DNA of 64,000 nucleotides from Hippophae tibetana (taxonomy: Eukaryota > Streptophyta > Magnoliopsida > Rosales > Elaeagnaceae), in contig CM072807.1 of assembly GCA_037013495.1 (NCBI GenBank), forward strand, positions 10,791,001 through 10,855,000, written 5' to 3'. A program made the position numbers and the translations under genes. Each line of letters starts with the position of its first letter. Positions within the stretch are counted from its first letter, which is position 1. Under the pieces are notes generated by a model. That model saw nothing but the letters and a program-made list of their open reading frames with translations. It made no database searches and was not told where the DNA came from. Of the stretch, positions 46,560 to 58,710 are shown one piece after another.

Positions 46560-48540
46560 CTTTAAAGTTAAGCACCAACTTAACAATGGAAGTTAGAGAA
46601 CAATTGTCACATTTCTTAAGAGCTAACTCTAATGTCTTTACATGTAAGCTTCAATATATGCCTATAATTGACCCAAGAATCATAACCCATAGATTCAATG
46701 TTGATAAAAAAATTCCAAGATAAAAAAATGAGGTGATTAAAGTTCAGTTTACCATACTTAAATAGACAAATATTACTAGAGAAGTAAATTATCCAACCTA
46801 GTTATCAAACACTGTGTTGATAAAAAAGGCTTGTGGTTCACCCAAAATGTGTGTAGCTTTCACAGATGTGAATGGTGCCTATCCCAAAGACTTTTTTTCT
46901 TTGTCGAATATTGATCAATTGGTTTATGCCACATCTAGGTTTGATTTTCTTGAAGCATATTCCAACTATCATCAAATCAGAATACGCCCAAAAGATGAAG
47001 AGAATACATCTTTTATTATTGAAGAGGGCATTTTCTACTAAACTCGAATGTCTTTGGTTTAAAGAATGAAAGAGCTACATATTAACGTCTCATTACTGAT
47101 ATGTTTGCTAACCAATTGGGAAGGAATATAGAGGCATATGTGGATGACATGGTGATCAAATTAACACAACCTATACGTCGTGTCAATGTTATTTGAAGGT
47201 ATACATAGTGTTATTCGAAGGTATGGCATGAGAATTAATCCTAAAAAAATGTGTTTTTGGTGTTGCCTCAAGAAGGTTCTTGAGTATCTTATATCTTCCC
47301 GAGGGATTGAGGCTAATTTAGAAAAGATACAAGCCTTTGTTAACATGAAGCCTCCTAACGACCTGTAGGGAATCAACCAATTAAATGGAAGAATTGTGGT
47401 GCTAAACAGAATCATTTCCAAATGCATTGACAAATGCTTACCATTCTATAAGATTTTGAGAAAGAACACATCAGTTTTTTAGGAATGAATACTATGATGG
47501 TGATTTCCAAGGAATCAAGTAAAACTTAAGCACGTCTCATATCTTCTTCAGCACCACCTCTGGGAAAAATTTGTATCTATATTTGGATGTTACCTTTCAG
47601 ACTTGTTATGGCATACTCCTAATAGAAAGAGACAAGGTACAACACCATGTCTACTACATTAGCTAGATCTTGGTAAATTCCCATAGCAAATATCCAATAA
47701 TTGAAAAAATGGTTTTTGCTCTAAAGGTGGCAGCGTGAAAACTAAGACATTATTTCATCTCACACACAGTAGTAGTACTCACCTCTCAACCAATGTATTC
47801 ACAAAACCAGAGGTAGCAAGGTGAATGGTGTATATTGCAATAGAGTTAGGATAATATGATATCAATTACATGTCTAGGACTTCAATAAAAGCTTAGGTAG
47901 TAGATTTTGTTGTCAAGTTTAGTGCATCACCAGAAGTCACCGCTGATGAAGTAAAGGTTGAAGTATGTGGCATGGATGTAAAATAAATTCCAACTAGGAA
48001 AGTATTTATCGATGGTGCTTACAATTTCAAAGGTATGGGACTAGGAGTTGTTATAATAGACCATGATGGAAATTGTTCTAAATATTCCATGAGGATGGAC
48101 TTCCAAGTAATAAAAAATATTGTAGAATATGAAGCAGCTATCTTTAGTGCTATGAATTCAAATAAAGGGCCAATAGCATTATCTTACATAGTGACTCGCG
48201 ATTTGTATTCAATCAATACATGGGCACATTTGAAGCCAAAGACAGTAATATGAAAAGATATGTAGAGCAATTAAAAAAATGAATGCTCAAAATTTGTCAA
48301 CTTTGAGTTCAAGTAAATATCGAGAAATGAGAATGGCTATGCTGATGCTTTGGCCACCCCAGTTGTTGTACGTGAAGCTAATAGCAATAGAATAGTTTTT
48401 ATAATGATTCTTGTAGAGGCCACTTTAGAAGAAGTAGAAAACATTGTTAGAAATATTGGTAAAGTCACTAGCCTATGGTTCACACCTATCTTTAATTTTA
48501 TCAAAGATGTGGGCCTACTTAAAATTTTAAGGAAGTGAAA
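46560..48540 (+). pseudogene. Tat-lineage RT, RNase H and extra RNase H
   Basis: RT begins before ORF 46814-47041 (MCVAFTDVNGAYPKDFF and NIDQLVYA, characteristic of Tat RT). The catalytic box YVDDMVIK lies at 47137-47160, followed by the RT thumb and connection in ORF 47180-47368 (GMRINPKKMCFW, EYLISSRGIEAN). The classical RNase H is badly broken (47560-47850). ORF 48035-48253 with the residues before it (FIDGAY near 48009, then GLGVVIIDHDG and VEYEAAIFSAM) is the additional archaeal-type RNase H domain that marks this lineage. Multiple stops disable all domains. Confidence 0.75.
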
Positions 48541-48639
48541 GAGATCAAGATAAAGGTCAGGCAATACATGATATAAAACAACAAATTATACAGAAAAATA
48601 GCCCTTGGAGCTAGACTTTTTTGCATAGCCAGAGAGTGC

Positions 48640-49690
48640 TCTAAAATAATAATGTTTAAAGCTTATGAAAGAGAATGTAGTTCTCACCCAAGAGAAAGAA
48701 AATTGTTCCATTAGATTATGAGATAGGGTTATTACTGGTTATAATGTTAGCATATTGCACAAGGTACACCCACGCATATGATAAATGTCAAAGCTTCACT
48801 CTAATATCCTATGTGCCACCAACAATGATGACAAAAATAATTAGTCCATGGCCTTTCTATAAGTGAGGACTGTATATAGTAAGGCTCTTACCATAAGTGG
48901 TAGGTCAAAATAAGTTCTTGTTAGTCGCCACAGAATATTTCTCAAAATGGATTGAAGCAAAACCTCTAGGAAGAATAAGGAAAGAAGATGTAATTCGATT
49001 CATATGGAAGACCCTAATTTGTTGCTACAATGTGCCCAAATAGCTTATCATCAATAATGCAAGGTAGTTCACAAGCCGTAACATCAAAGAATTCTCTACC
49101 AAGTAAAATATCAAAATGTGTCATTTAAATCCATATTATTCACAAGCCAAAGGTTAGGCAGAATCTTCAAACAAATTGGTACTAAATTTACTATAGAAGA
49201 GACTAGAAACTACTAAAGGAAGATAGGTTGAGGAGCTACTTGGCACTTTATGAACTATCATAACTAGTCCTAGAGCTAGCACCAACGAGACACCTTTTCT
49301 CGCTAATGTATGGAAGTGAAGGTGTAATCTCAATGGAGATTACAATTCCAACTATGAGGTCAGTTCTAACTGAAGACCAAAACAATTCAAACAGAGTTAT
49401 CAATCTAGTGCTAGTAGAAGAAAAAAATGAGGCATTGAGAAATATGCATTAGCAAAAGAGAAGTGTGATAAATTATGATTTAACCCATTCTTTCTGAGTA
49501 ATGAGGTTCTCATGAAGGTTTTCCCTAACAAGAAAGAATGGATGGTTGGAAAATTGGGAATAAACTGGAAGAGCCTGTATCAAACAAGAGTAGTGACATC
49601 AGGTGGAGCTTATGTTTTAAAAAGTATCGAAGGATGTGAAGATGGTACCAACTGGAATGCTCGACATTTAAAAAAGTACAAATTTTAAAG
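48640..49690 (+). pseudogene. Tat-lineage integrase remnant
   Basis: Read through many stops, the end is clear: 'SLMYGSEGVISMEITIPTMR' near 49298-49355 matches the conserved Tat motif TPF.L.YG.EAV.P.E, followed by LTEDQNNSN. The reading ends near 49688 with sequence like WNARHLKKYKF, the usual end of Tat pol. Catalytic Asp/Glu residues cannot be assigned with confidence. It is non-functional. Confidence 0.65.
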
Positions 49691-49754
49691 TATTTCAATG
49701 TATGCTTCAGTTTCAATAAATCACCTCATGTATATAATATCTTTTGACAATCAA

Positions 49755-50590
49755 AACTACTCTTGCTTAGAATATCATGCCAAGAGTTGATCACCTTAGT
49801 TAAAAACCAGGTAAAGCGCTCTGATAGATGTCATAAAGAGTTGAATGCTCTTGTTAAAAATTTCATGTCACGAGCCGATCACCTCGGTTAGGAACTAAGT
49901 AGAATGCTCTAATAGATGTATAAAAAATTGATCACCTTAGTCATGGGTTAGGTAGAATTCTCTAGCTTAAAATTTCATGTCACGAGTTGATCACCTCGAT
50001 CAAGAACCAAATAAAGGGCTCTGACAGATGTATAAAGAGTTGATAACCTTGATTATAGACCAGATAGAGCGTTCTTGCTTAAACTTTCATGTCACGAGTT
50101 ATTCATCTCAGTTAAGAACTAAGTAGAGCGCTCTAAAATATGTATAAAGAGTTTATCACCACAATCATAAACCAAGTAGAACAATCTCACTTAAGATTCC
50201 ATGTTATGAAATGATCTTCTTGGTTAGGAACCAAGTAAAGCATTCTGACAGATATATAAAGAGTTGATCACCTCTGTCATAGACCCAAAAAATACTCGAG
50301 CTCTTATGTCACGAGTTCATCATCACCTCAGTCAGGGACTAGGTAGAGCGCTTTAACCAATGAAAAAAGAGTTGATCACCTTGGTTATAGAGTAAGTAAA
50401 GCATTCTCGCTTAAAATTTCATGTCATAAGCTGAATATCTTGGTTAGGAACCAGGTAAAGCACTCTAACAGATGTCATAAAAGAGTTGATCACCTCGATC
50501 ATAGACCAGGTAAAGCACTTTTTTCTAAAATTTCATTTCAAGAGATGATCACCTCGGTCATAGACCAGGTAAAGTGCTCTTGCTAAAATC
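49755..50590. repeat. 113-bp tandem array (about 8 copies) after Tat pol
   Basis: Units recur every 105-115 bp, marked by 'catgtcacgag' or a variant at about 49773, 49863, 49976, 50089, 50200, 50305, 50420 and 50534 (the first unit is shortened). Each unit is a dimer of two related ~55-bp halves, both containing 'gttgatcacct' and 'accaggtaaagcgctct'-like blocks. Hypervariable tandem arrays in the 3' untranslated part are known from Tat/Ogre elements and can seed satellite DNA. Confidence 0.9.
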
Positions 50591-50728
50591 GTCAAGTTTT
50601 AACTACATGTCGAGCCAATTTTGTGAAGGCAGAACTTTATGAAATAAAATATTGAATTGATCAAGCTTATAAAGCTAAGCTTGAAACTAATTTTTTTATA
50701 TATAAAACCCGACGATGTAGAGGCATTC

Positions 50729-53700
50729 TTAAAAGCCCTTGAGGTATTTGCATACGTAACCAGTGTCTTGGTCATTAGTTTCTTCCATTAAAGGCAAAAG
50801 CTTACCCTGAATCTTTGTTACCTTTGTAGAAATATCTCCTCCTACCTTGGTTGAAACCAAGCTCGAGTTGGCAGTCAAATTTTCTAATTCCTCAACAACA
50901 CTTATTACTTTAAGAAAGACAGCTTCAGATTGGTTCATGTAAAAACTTGCCCAAGGAGATTTCTTGTCGACTAAGGAAGCCATCTTGGTTATAGTTCTTC
51001 TTTCACATGATCGATTTTGAAGTATTTTCTTTTTTTAAGACTCAAGCTCACATTTGAGCTCTTCATAAAAGAAACATTTTCCTTGTTGTGAGCTAGCTTG
51101 ACCTTTAATTTGGCCACCTCAATGGTAAGCCTAACGATCTCTTATTTTAAGGCTCGAGTTGAACGTCTATTTTGCCCAATCTGATGCCATAAAACTTAAA
51201 TAAAAATGATGTAGTAAAACATGTTGAATTCCCAAAGCAAAAGGAGATATGAATTACAATTAACCCTCGTGCCTTTTATAAGGCATGATATTGGGTTAAG
51301 TAATAGGACAAATGTCTTGAAAGTTATGAAGGTATACATCAATAAATATGTTATAAATGTACAAATGAATGTACAATACACGCATAATCTACTTTTGAAA
51401 CAAAACCATAAGTCTTTTCGTAAAATTGCTTTCATTAGATGAAGGTCGTGCCTTATGCAAAAAAGAAAGGTTATATATATCAAAAAAGAAGGTTGACCCA
51501 TAACAAAAATAAATTTGGTCTGGTCCAATTGCAAATTAAACATTTTCACCTTGTAAAGGTTGATTTCCTACCTTAGTTTCATTTTCTTGCTGAGGTTCAT
51601 CTTCCACATCGAGTTCTTATTCACCTCTTTCAAACCTCTCATTTTCACCCTCATTTTGAGTTTGAGTAGTTGAATAAGGAGGAGTAAATGGAATGATCAA
51701 AATTTTGTAATAATACATGTCAAAGCCCATCTTCTTTGCCTTATTTTTGAAGGAGTCCATGGCCAAGTTATAGCCAATATCAACACTCGATGAGAGCTAC
51801 TCTGTCATAGCATTGAGATCACACTTCACTTACTCTTGGTCACACATTGACTCCTCATATTTAGCTTTGACAATTTCTAGCTAGCATTTGTAGGCTTGAA
51901 CCTCGAACACAAGCTTGCTCTTGGTGCCACCTCAAAATACCTCTCATTTAGGTTTAGTTCACTTATGGTGTAAAATAGTTTTTCCTCCTTGTCAATAGCC
52001 TCACTTTCCCATTTGTTGATCTTAGCAAGTAAAACGAAATTCTTGGCTAAGGTTGAGGCATGACACTCTTTTTCAAGCTTAAGTTCATTCTTCATCTTCT
52101 CCATACCTCGAACTCTACTAAGCTCGCCTATAAGCTGTGCCTAAAATAAAATAAAAATAAAAGAAAACGAGGATAAGATACAAATTAATATGAAAAAAAA
52201 TCAAGCAAAATAAAGGTTTGAACTACCACTTACTTGAGAGTAACCTGTTCACTACTAAGGTATAGTATCGAGTTACTGCTCATGAGCCATATATAGGAGA
52301 TCATCAACAAAATGGTCCAATCTCTTGAGAGCCATACCTTTATAGAATGTCAGGCTTCAACCTCAGTAGTGAAATATTCAATAACATTTTTTCCTTTTCT
52401 CAAGTCTCATATAGTAAAGAGAGGTGTCATTCAGCTTGAGGCTATAAGAGTGGGTGTTTGATGGCTCAAAGTGGTTATAGGAGGATTTTCCACCCACTTA
52501 AAAGGTTGAATGGTAGGATTGGTGTACGGACAACTTCCTTGATGCTTGTATGTCTCTTTTTTCCTTTAGAAGGGGTTGTCTCTTTAGTCAAACTCTTGCT
52601 TCTCTTTTTTCCTTTAAAAAAGATCGAGCCTTGTGGTGGATCCACCACCTTTATTAAGCCTGTGCCTTTCCGAATGCTCTTATTCTTTAACCATGCTAAC
52701 AAGGTGTCGATGTCAAACTTTATGGCTACAAAATAAGAAAGGTAGAGTTATTATATTCAAGAATAAATTGATCATCAATGAAAGCTTAAGCTCATTTATC
52801 ACCATCGTCAAACACTACTTCAAATCTACCTTAGATGTCATTGGGTGGGCTCTAGTGTCAAGCTAGTTCTCGATGCTTGTGGGTTATTCTTACTGGAGTC
52901 TTTATTGAACACGGTCTCATCAATCCACAGGCTATAAAGTGAGGTGTATTCAATAAATCTCTCTGAGGAGTGGGCTTGGGCAGATAGTCCTCTATGTTAA
53001 TAAGCTTTGCTTTGCTTCCAAGCTTAAAGTGATAATATAGGAAGCCATGTTTCTTAACACGAGCTCATATCTACCCAAGATCTCCTTATTAGCCTTTCAT
53101 CACTTTCAACTGTCTCCCACCGACCAGAAACATAAAAAAGTATTATTTCCAGTTTTTCAAATTTTTTGGAAGGATTATGTTTATACCTCGGTCCTGTTTG
53201 GCTGACATATAAACCTTTTGGGTATTTGTAGGGTTTTGTTTCAAAACATATGCATAATAGAACTCGAGCATCCCCAATTCCACCCCAAGTTCTCTATATA
53301 TTATAATAAGAAAAAGCACGTATATTTACCTATTAGGCATTAGTTGTTCGAGCACGAGCTGTGTACGACACAAAAAATTTCTTATGAAGGGATGTTAAGG
53401 AAATCTAACCTTGAGCCACAAAGCCTTATCGTGAAAGGTTGTCCAATCTATAGGTGGGGTCACAATATCCAATAGGCCTAGGTCTAGAATCATTATTTGG
53501 ATTAATGAGAGGATGTTGTACATATGTCTAAGTCTCGCCTTATCTTTTGGAGCTAGGCCACTTGTTTAAACCTTAGCATTACAACCTTTAGTTCGACTAG
53601 TGAGCTCTCTAGTCCCTTTCTTTTTGGACTTCTTTCTCTATGACCTTGGGACATATATTTCTATTTATGATATGTTCAACATTATTGTAGGAGTGGTTTG

Positions 53701-53870
53701 ATGTCGAGATGAGGAAGATGGAATCTCAAGCATCTCTTCTTCACCCAAGATTCTTTTTCAAATGAAGAGACCAATTCTTCACTTTCCTATTGTCTTGATT
53801 GGGTATTGAGGACTCCCCCAAAAGGATGAGCCCAAGGATCATGAATGTAAAACTAATCTACAAGTCATTC
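50729..53870 (-). pseudogene. Antisense accessory ORF of the Tat element (Transposase_28-like)
   Basis: On the minus strand, downstream of pol, a long coding-like region survives with stops. Its N-terminal part (about 53480-53100) reads PPIDWTTFHDKALWLKVRFP, then a region with HPFIRNFL, then RELGVELGMLEFYYAYVLK. This resembles the 'putative gypsy-type transposon' domain (Pfam Transposase_28, PF04195). A basic segment follows (52475-52702, FKGKKRSKS). Then comes a Lys/Glu-rich, probably coiled-coil part (51877-52104, MEKMKNELKLEKECH) and an end segment (50729-50983). Antisense ORFs in this position are known in Tat elements such as Grande and Retand. A 93-bp intron-like gap (52233-52141) interrupts it. 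The function is unknown even in the family. Confidence 0.55.
52141..52233 (-). other. Possible intron in the antisense ORF
   Basis: On the minus strand CTCAA is followed by a consensus donor GTAAGT. After 93 bp ending in a T-rich tract and TTTTAG, coding resumes as AQLIGELSRV in frame with MEKMKNEL. The upstream reading frame is disturbed, so joining phase cannot be proven. Confidence 0.4.
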
Positions 53871-54576
53871 TTGATGATACTTTTTTATGCATAATTACTA
53901 CAAAAAATTACATAAAAAATAAGATATGAGGAATGAGATTTACCTAAAAGTCGATTTTTTCAAAGAAATGACAAGGAGTGAAATTGAGAACCAACTTGAA
54001 AAGATATTAGAAAATTGTTAAGTGCAAAGATAAATCTCTAAAGCCCGAGCAAAAAAGTTTAATCTCGAGCTCTATATCTTACAACCTAAGCAAAGAAAAT
54101 ACAAAATACGAGCTAAGAAGACAGAACGTTCTCATTAAAATTTTGGTTCAATATCTTGGAAATAATGAAACTGACAATGCCTTGGTCTCTCCTTAAATAT
54201 GGATTCAATTTTTCTCTCTCTAATGAACTTACATGCATTTATTAAAACATGTCAAAACGTTACATATTTTTTATTGTTTTGATTGATCATTTTTCTACTC
54301 TTTCACCCCTACTGAGGAACCAATCTAAAAGAATAAAGGGATTGAATATTTGAACATAAGGCTCAACTTGAAGCTCGATCCTTAAACAACTTAGGTCATT
54401 AATAACTTTTTCCGAGACTATGAGATATGTTTGAGTCTAAAATAATAATCTTAGAGTGTCTTCGTTTGTCTAAAACATTCCGAAGTATTAAAAGACTAAA
54501 CATCGGTCTAATCTGTTAATATGAATTAACGTAAACTAATTTACGTTATATTATGTATAGGATAATATAATTAACT

Positions 54577-54577
54577 T

Positions 54578-54602
<25 letters not shown>
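54577..54602. repeat. (TA)n microsatellite
   Basis: A run of at least 13 TA dinucleotides just after the right LTR-like segment of the Tat element. Confidence 0.95.
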
Positions 54603-54609
<7 letters not shown>

Positions 54610-57600
54610 CTAATTTTTTAACTTTTCTTTAATTTTCTTTTTTAAATCCGATAATTTGGATCATTTCAACATATATACTAAGTTGCGGTGATTCAAATTC
54701 CTTTTCAAAAGATTCTCGATTGTCACAACGTTGCTCGGAGAAGAAAAGTAATTGTTGACATATGCCAAATTTTCCAACCACTATTATTATGTTCTGTCCC
54801 TTCTGGCGATATTTATTCTTTAACCAGTACAAATGATGTGTTATTTTTATTCTACCGATGTATTATTGCCGACACATAATATTTACGTGAATATAAATGA
54901 AAGAATAGGAGCAAAATATTTAAAAGTTGAAATTTTTTGTTCACTTATTATCTTTATTAATGATACATATACCGAAAATTATATATGGTATTTGAAGGTT
55001 TGTAGAGTTCAAATCAGATGTTCACTTATTATTAAAAGTATAAGTAAAATAACTCAAAAATTAAAAAAACTTATTTACTTCTTTATTTATTTATCATTTA
55101 TTGATAGTACTTTTTTAAAAAATAATATTATTAAAAGAAATATATAACACAACCTTAAAAATAAGAAGTTGAAATGATTCAGCTGGTAACAGCGTATTCA
55201 AGTTAGTGTTTTTTTCAAGTTAGTGTTTTTTTCCTTGAAATATATATTAGAAGGGTCTATTACGTCACTAAAATATATGAGTTATTTAATAATCGCAACT
55301 TACAAGACATTCTAGGGGAGGAAAACTGAATAAGCAAAAGGATAATATCATAGCTTCTAAACGTTGGGTTAAACTGTTAGCTCTCAGGCAAATTAGAAAA
55401 CAAAAGGGGATCAAATTTGGTTGTGTATGTAGAAAATGATAGAGTAGGTACGTGTGTGAATTTTATCAATATTTTGTACAAGAGACTGTATAGATACAAT
55501 ATTATTTAATTTTAATAGTTTAGTTATTTTATTAGTTTTATAATAATTTAATATTTTTATTATAAAAAAATAATAATATAATAACAAATGATAAAAAATT
55601 TAAAAAATTTAATTTATTTTTTAATAATTTTATAGTTATTATTATTTATTATTAAAAATAATATCTTAAAAATATTTAAGAAAAAATAAAAAAATTAATC
55701 ATTTATTTCTATACCATCAATCTTCAATATTCTTCTTATTATTAAAAAACGTATGATGTAACCACACTTTCTATAATTATTAGTTGCATCTATATGTGTT
55801 TATAGTCTGATTTTATTCGATTTTGAGTAAAAGAAATTAATCGGATCAGATCGTCTAGATTACTTAAATCGGATTGGATCGAATCGTTTATTTACTAAAA
55901 ATATTATAATTGAACGATTTGATCCGATTAATAATACGTAAATATGATATACTTAATAATATATCTTTAATTAAAATATAAGAAGTTTAATCAACGATTT
56001 GTAAGAAATAATACGAGAAATTTAATATATTATTAAAATTACTCTAATCTAAACTCATTAGTCTAAAAATTAATACAATCGGACCAAACCATTTAAAAAA
56101 CAGTTTTAGTTAATACAAACCAGATCAGACACTTTGATTTATGAAATTATTTAGATTAGTAAAATCTTCTCCAATTTAAAAAAAACTATTTATGTTAATT
56201 TTTTAATAAAAAATGAATAAATTAATAAATTTTTAAATAATATGATATTATTTTATGAAAAAAATTCTTAAAAAATAATAAATTATATTTAAATAGTTAA
56301 AATTATTACTTTAAAATTTTCTCTCCTTGATACACGTAACTAATTTTATGGTTCAAATTTAAAGTCATTTTTAATTGTAAAATTATAAATATTAACATTT
56401 TAATTGCATTCTCTAGTTTTTTCGATTTTTTTTATCAATTCTATCTATTTTCTCATAGATAAAAAAGAAAATAAACAATAATATGTTCGATTATATAATT
56501 GAATATTCTATCTTTTTTCACTTTAATAAATAAAATTTCTTATTTCTTGTTAGAATCATATTATATTACATATATTTATAGAAAAATTATTTATTAATTG
56601 CTGTTGTATAAATAATAGTATGATAGTTTATATTTATAAAATATAAATTAATAATTTTTTTGAAGTAAAAATATCCAACAGGACTATACCTAGTAAGTAG
56701 AATAAATAATGTAATTAATAAAAATTATATTATAAAAATAATAAATAACACTTGCTTGTTTACGTCGGTCGTTTAAGATATAGTGGGAATCCCGTTGAAG
56801 CACTAAGAGCTCCGACGTTGACTTTTATTGAAGTTCACCGTACCATTTTATATAGACATAAATAGTTTCTTATATGTTTTATTTATTGTAATTTTAAAAT
56901 AAATGTTAAATTTTACTAATTATTAACTTTTTTAAAATTTAAATTATTAGTAATATTTTTATACATTTTATCAATAAATTATGCACTCAAGTTGCATAAG
57001 TAAAAATATAGTTGTAAAATCAGGTGTAAGGTGAGCATATAAAAAAACTTTTTTTAAAAAAATAAATTTATTTTAGAATAATATCAATAATCTTCAAACT
57101 TTGAAATAATATCATAAATCTTCATAAGATTTTAAAAATATTATAAATAGTACTATGAACTTAATGAATGTCAATATTAAAATTATATATATATAAATGA
57201 TAGAAATAATAAAAAATTAAAAAAGAAAAAGAATTCGAAAAATAATAACACAATACATCTTAAAGATATTTCTTACAAATAAATGTTAATTAACAAAAAA
57301 ATTATAAGAATTATAAAAAATAAGATTAAATTATAAGAAAGAAGATAAATTTAAAGATTCATCATTCTCAAAAAAATCATTTCAAGAAATGAGTATTATA
57401 TTATAAATACAAAAATAAATGTATAATATATTATTAATTGACAAAGAAATCATTATGAATAAACTATCAAAAATTCCTTAAAAAAAATAAAAAATTGAAT
57501 ATATTTATTTAGGATAAATCTAAATATTAATAAAAGTATATTTTAGAAAAGATATTGATACATTAATAAAATTAGTACTATTAGACAATCGAAAATAAAT

Positions 57601-58300
57601 AATAAACTTAGGATACCATAATTTAAAATTCATAACATATCTTAGATTAATCATTAATATTAATGATAAGTTTAAATTTAGCCTATAAATTAAAAGATAA
57701 AATTTAATGAAAGAAGTAAATCATTTATTTTCAATGTACTACATAATAGGATATTTATTAACAAAACATCTATAATAATTCAATATATTAACAAAATCAA
57801 ATAAGAGAAATATAAAAAAAATCAAGAAATTGAGTGAATAATAAATTTATAAAATATTAATAGACTTTAAAATACTATAAGAATGAAACTTAGATATTAA
57901 AGAAAAACATCTGAATCCAAAAAGAAAAAATAATGTATAAAAGTTTACGTTTATAAATCATAAAAGAGAAACTTCTAACAAAAAGATAAAGGTATCAAAT
58001 ATAAAACAAGAAATTAAAATAATGAAAGTACTAATTCATAACGTAATATTTGAAAGAAAATAATATTTTATTATCCCAGTAATGTTCAAAAATAAATTAT
58101 ATGATATATAATTATATTTTAATGAAAGCCTAAAATCAAAAAAATATACAAACAAAGAGAAATATAATATGAAAATAATTAATAAGACTGATTATAAATC
58201 AAAAAATATAGTTCATAAAACATATAAAACCAATTTCATTACAAATTTTTCATCAAGAAAGAACATCTGATCTATATAGGGAAGAAATAAATAACCAAAG
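54603..58300. other. AT-rich intergenic DNA, no gene seen
   Basis: About 3.7 kb of very AT-rich sequence. The 104-codon frame 54833-55147 is Ile/Lys/Asn/Tyr-rich, as expected of chance AT-rich frames. At 55790-56165 short words around 'ggatcagatc', 'ggattggatcg' and 'gatttgatccgat' recur in both orientations, possibly an old non-autonomous transposon. A less AT-rich patch at 56755-56850 is unexplained. Confidence 0.5.
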
Positions 58301-58305
58301 ACCAG

Positions 58306-58710
58306 AACCACCACAAGAAAAAAATGTTTTTGCAATAAAACTTTTCTTGACAAGAAAATTTTGTTGTTGAAAGTGGATATTTTGTGACAAAATTATCAAG
58401 TTTATCATTGAAAACTTTGCCCATATTACAATAAGTTTTTGGCAATAAAAGTTTGTTGTAAAAATTATTTTTCTTAACAAATGAAAATTGATCAAAAAAA
58501 GTTTTAGTACAAAGTGATGAGAATTTTGTGCTAAGTTTTCCTCGATAAAATTTTGTTGAAGAAAATCAAAATCATTCTTCAACAACCTCGATTTTGTTGA
58601 GAAAAGACTTTCCTCGATAAATTTCATCAACAAAATTCGCTAATATTTTCTTACAAAAATAATTGTCGAGGAAACATAATGTCAATGTTTTTAGGTATGT
58701 CATTGTTTTG
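58306..58710. mobile_element. Possible CACTA-like remnant
   Basis: The left edge reads CACCACAAGAAAAAAATG, one change from the common plant CACTA end CACTACAAGAAAAA. The interior is built of short repeats in both orientations, 'cctcgataaaatt', 'attttgttgaag' and 'gtcgaggaaac', like CACTA subterminal repeats. The right inverted end is not clear. The 126-codon minus-strand frame 58253-58633 lies within these repeats and is probably not a gene. Confidence 0.35.

Larger units (their letters stand above)
45070..54560 (+). mobile_element. Decayed Tat-lineage gypsy retrotransposon
   Basis: The order is gag C-terminus, protease, RT, a second RNase H-type domain, integrase, a tandem-repeat block, then a minus-strand accessory ORF. 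This is the plan of Tat-lineage (Retand/Ogre-type) gypsy elements. The edges come from two diverged LTR-like segments, about 45075-45230 and 54410-54560. They share 'atgagatatg', 'aaaacattc(t/c)gaagtatt' and 'taaattagtttat'-like ends. True LTR ends and target duplications were not found, and the chromovirus abuts on the left. The coding parts are full of stops, and most of gag is missing. Confidence 0.75.

Noticed and set aside
49755-50590. CRISPR-like array
   Set aside because: The units are contiguous tandem repeats without unique spacers, and the context is a plant retrotransposon.
53294-53329. Second intron in the antisense ORF
   Set aside because: Donor- and acceptor-like words exist, but the gap is only 36 bp, too short for a plant intron. 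The reading frame continues straight through with a single stop.
54833-55147. 104-codon ORF in AT-rich DNA
   Set aside because: The Ile/Lys/Asn/Tyr bias is what random AT-rich sequence gives. No motif, leader or neighbouring exon was found.
58253-58633. 126-codon minus-strand ORF
   Set aside because: It overlaps the short repeats of the possible CACTA remnant, and the residues follow the repeat pattern rather than a protein fold.
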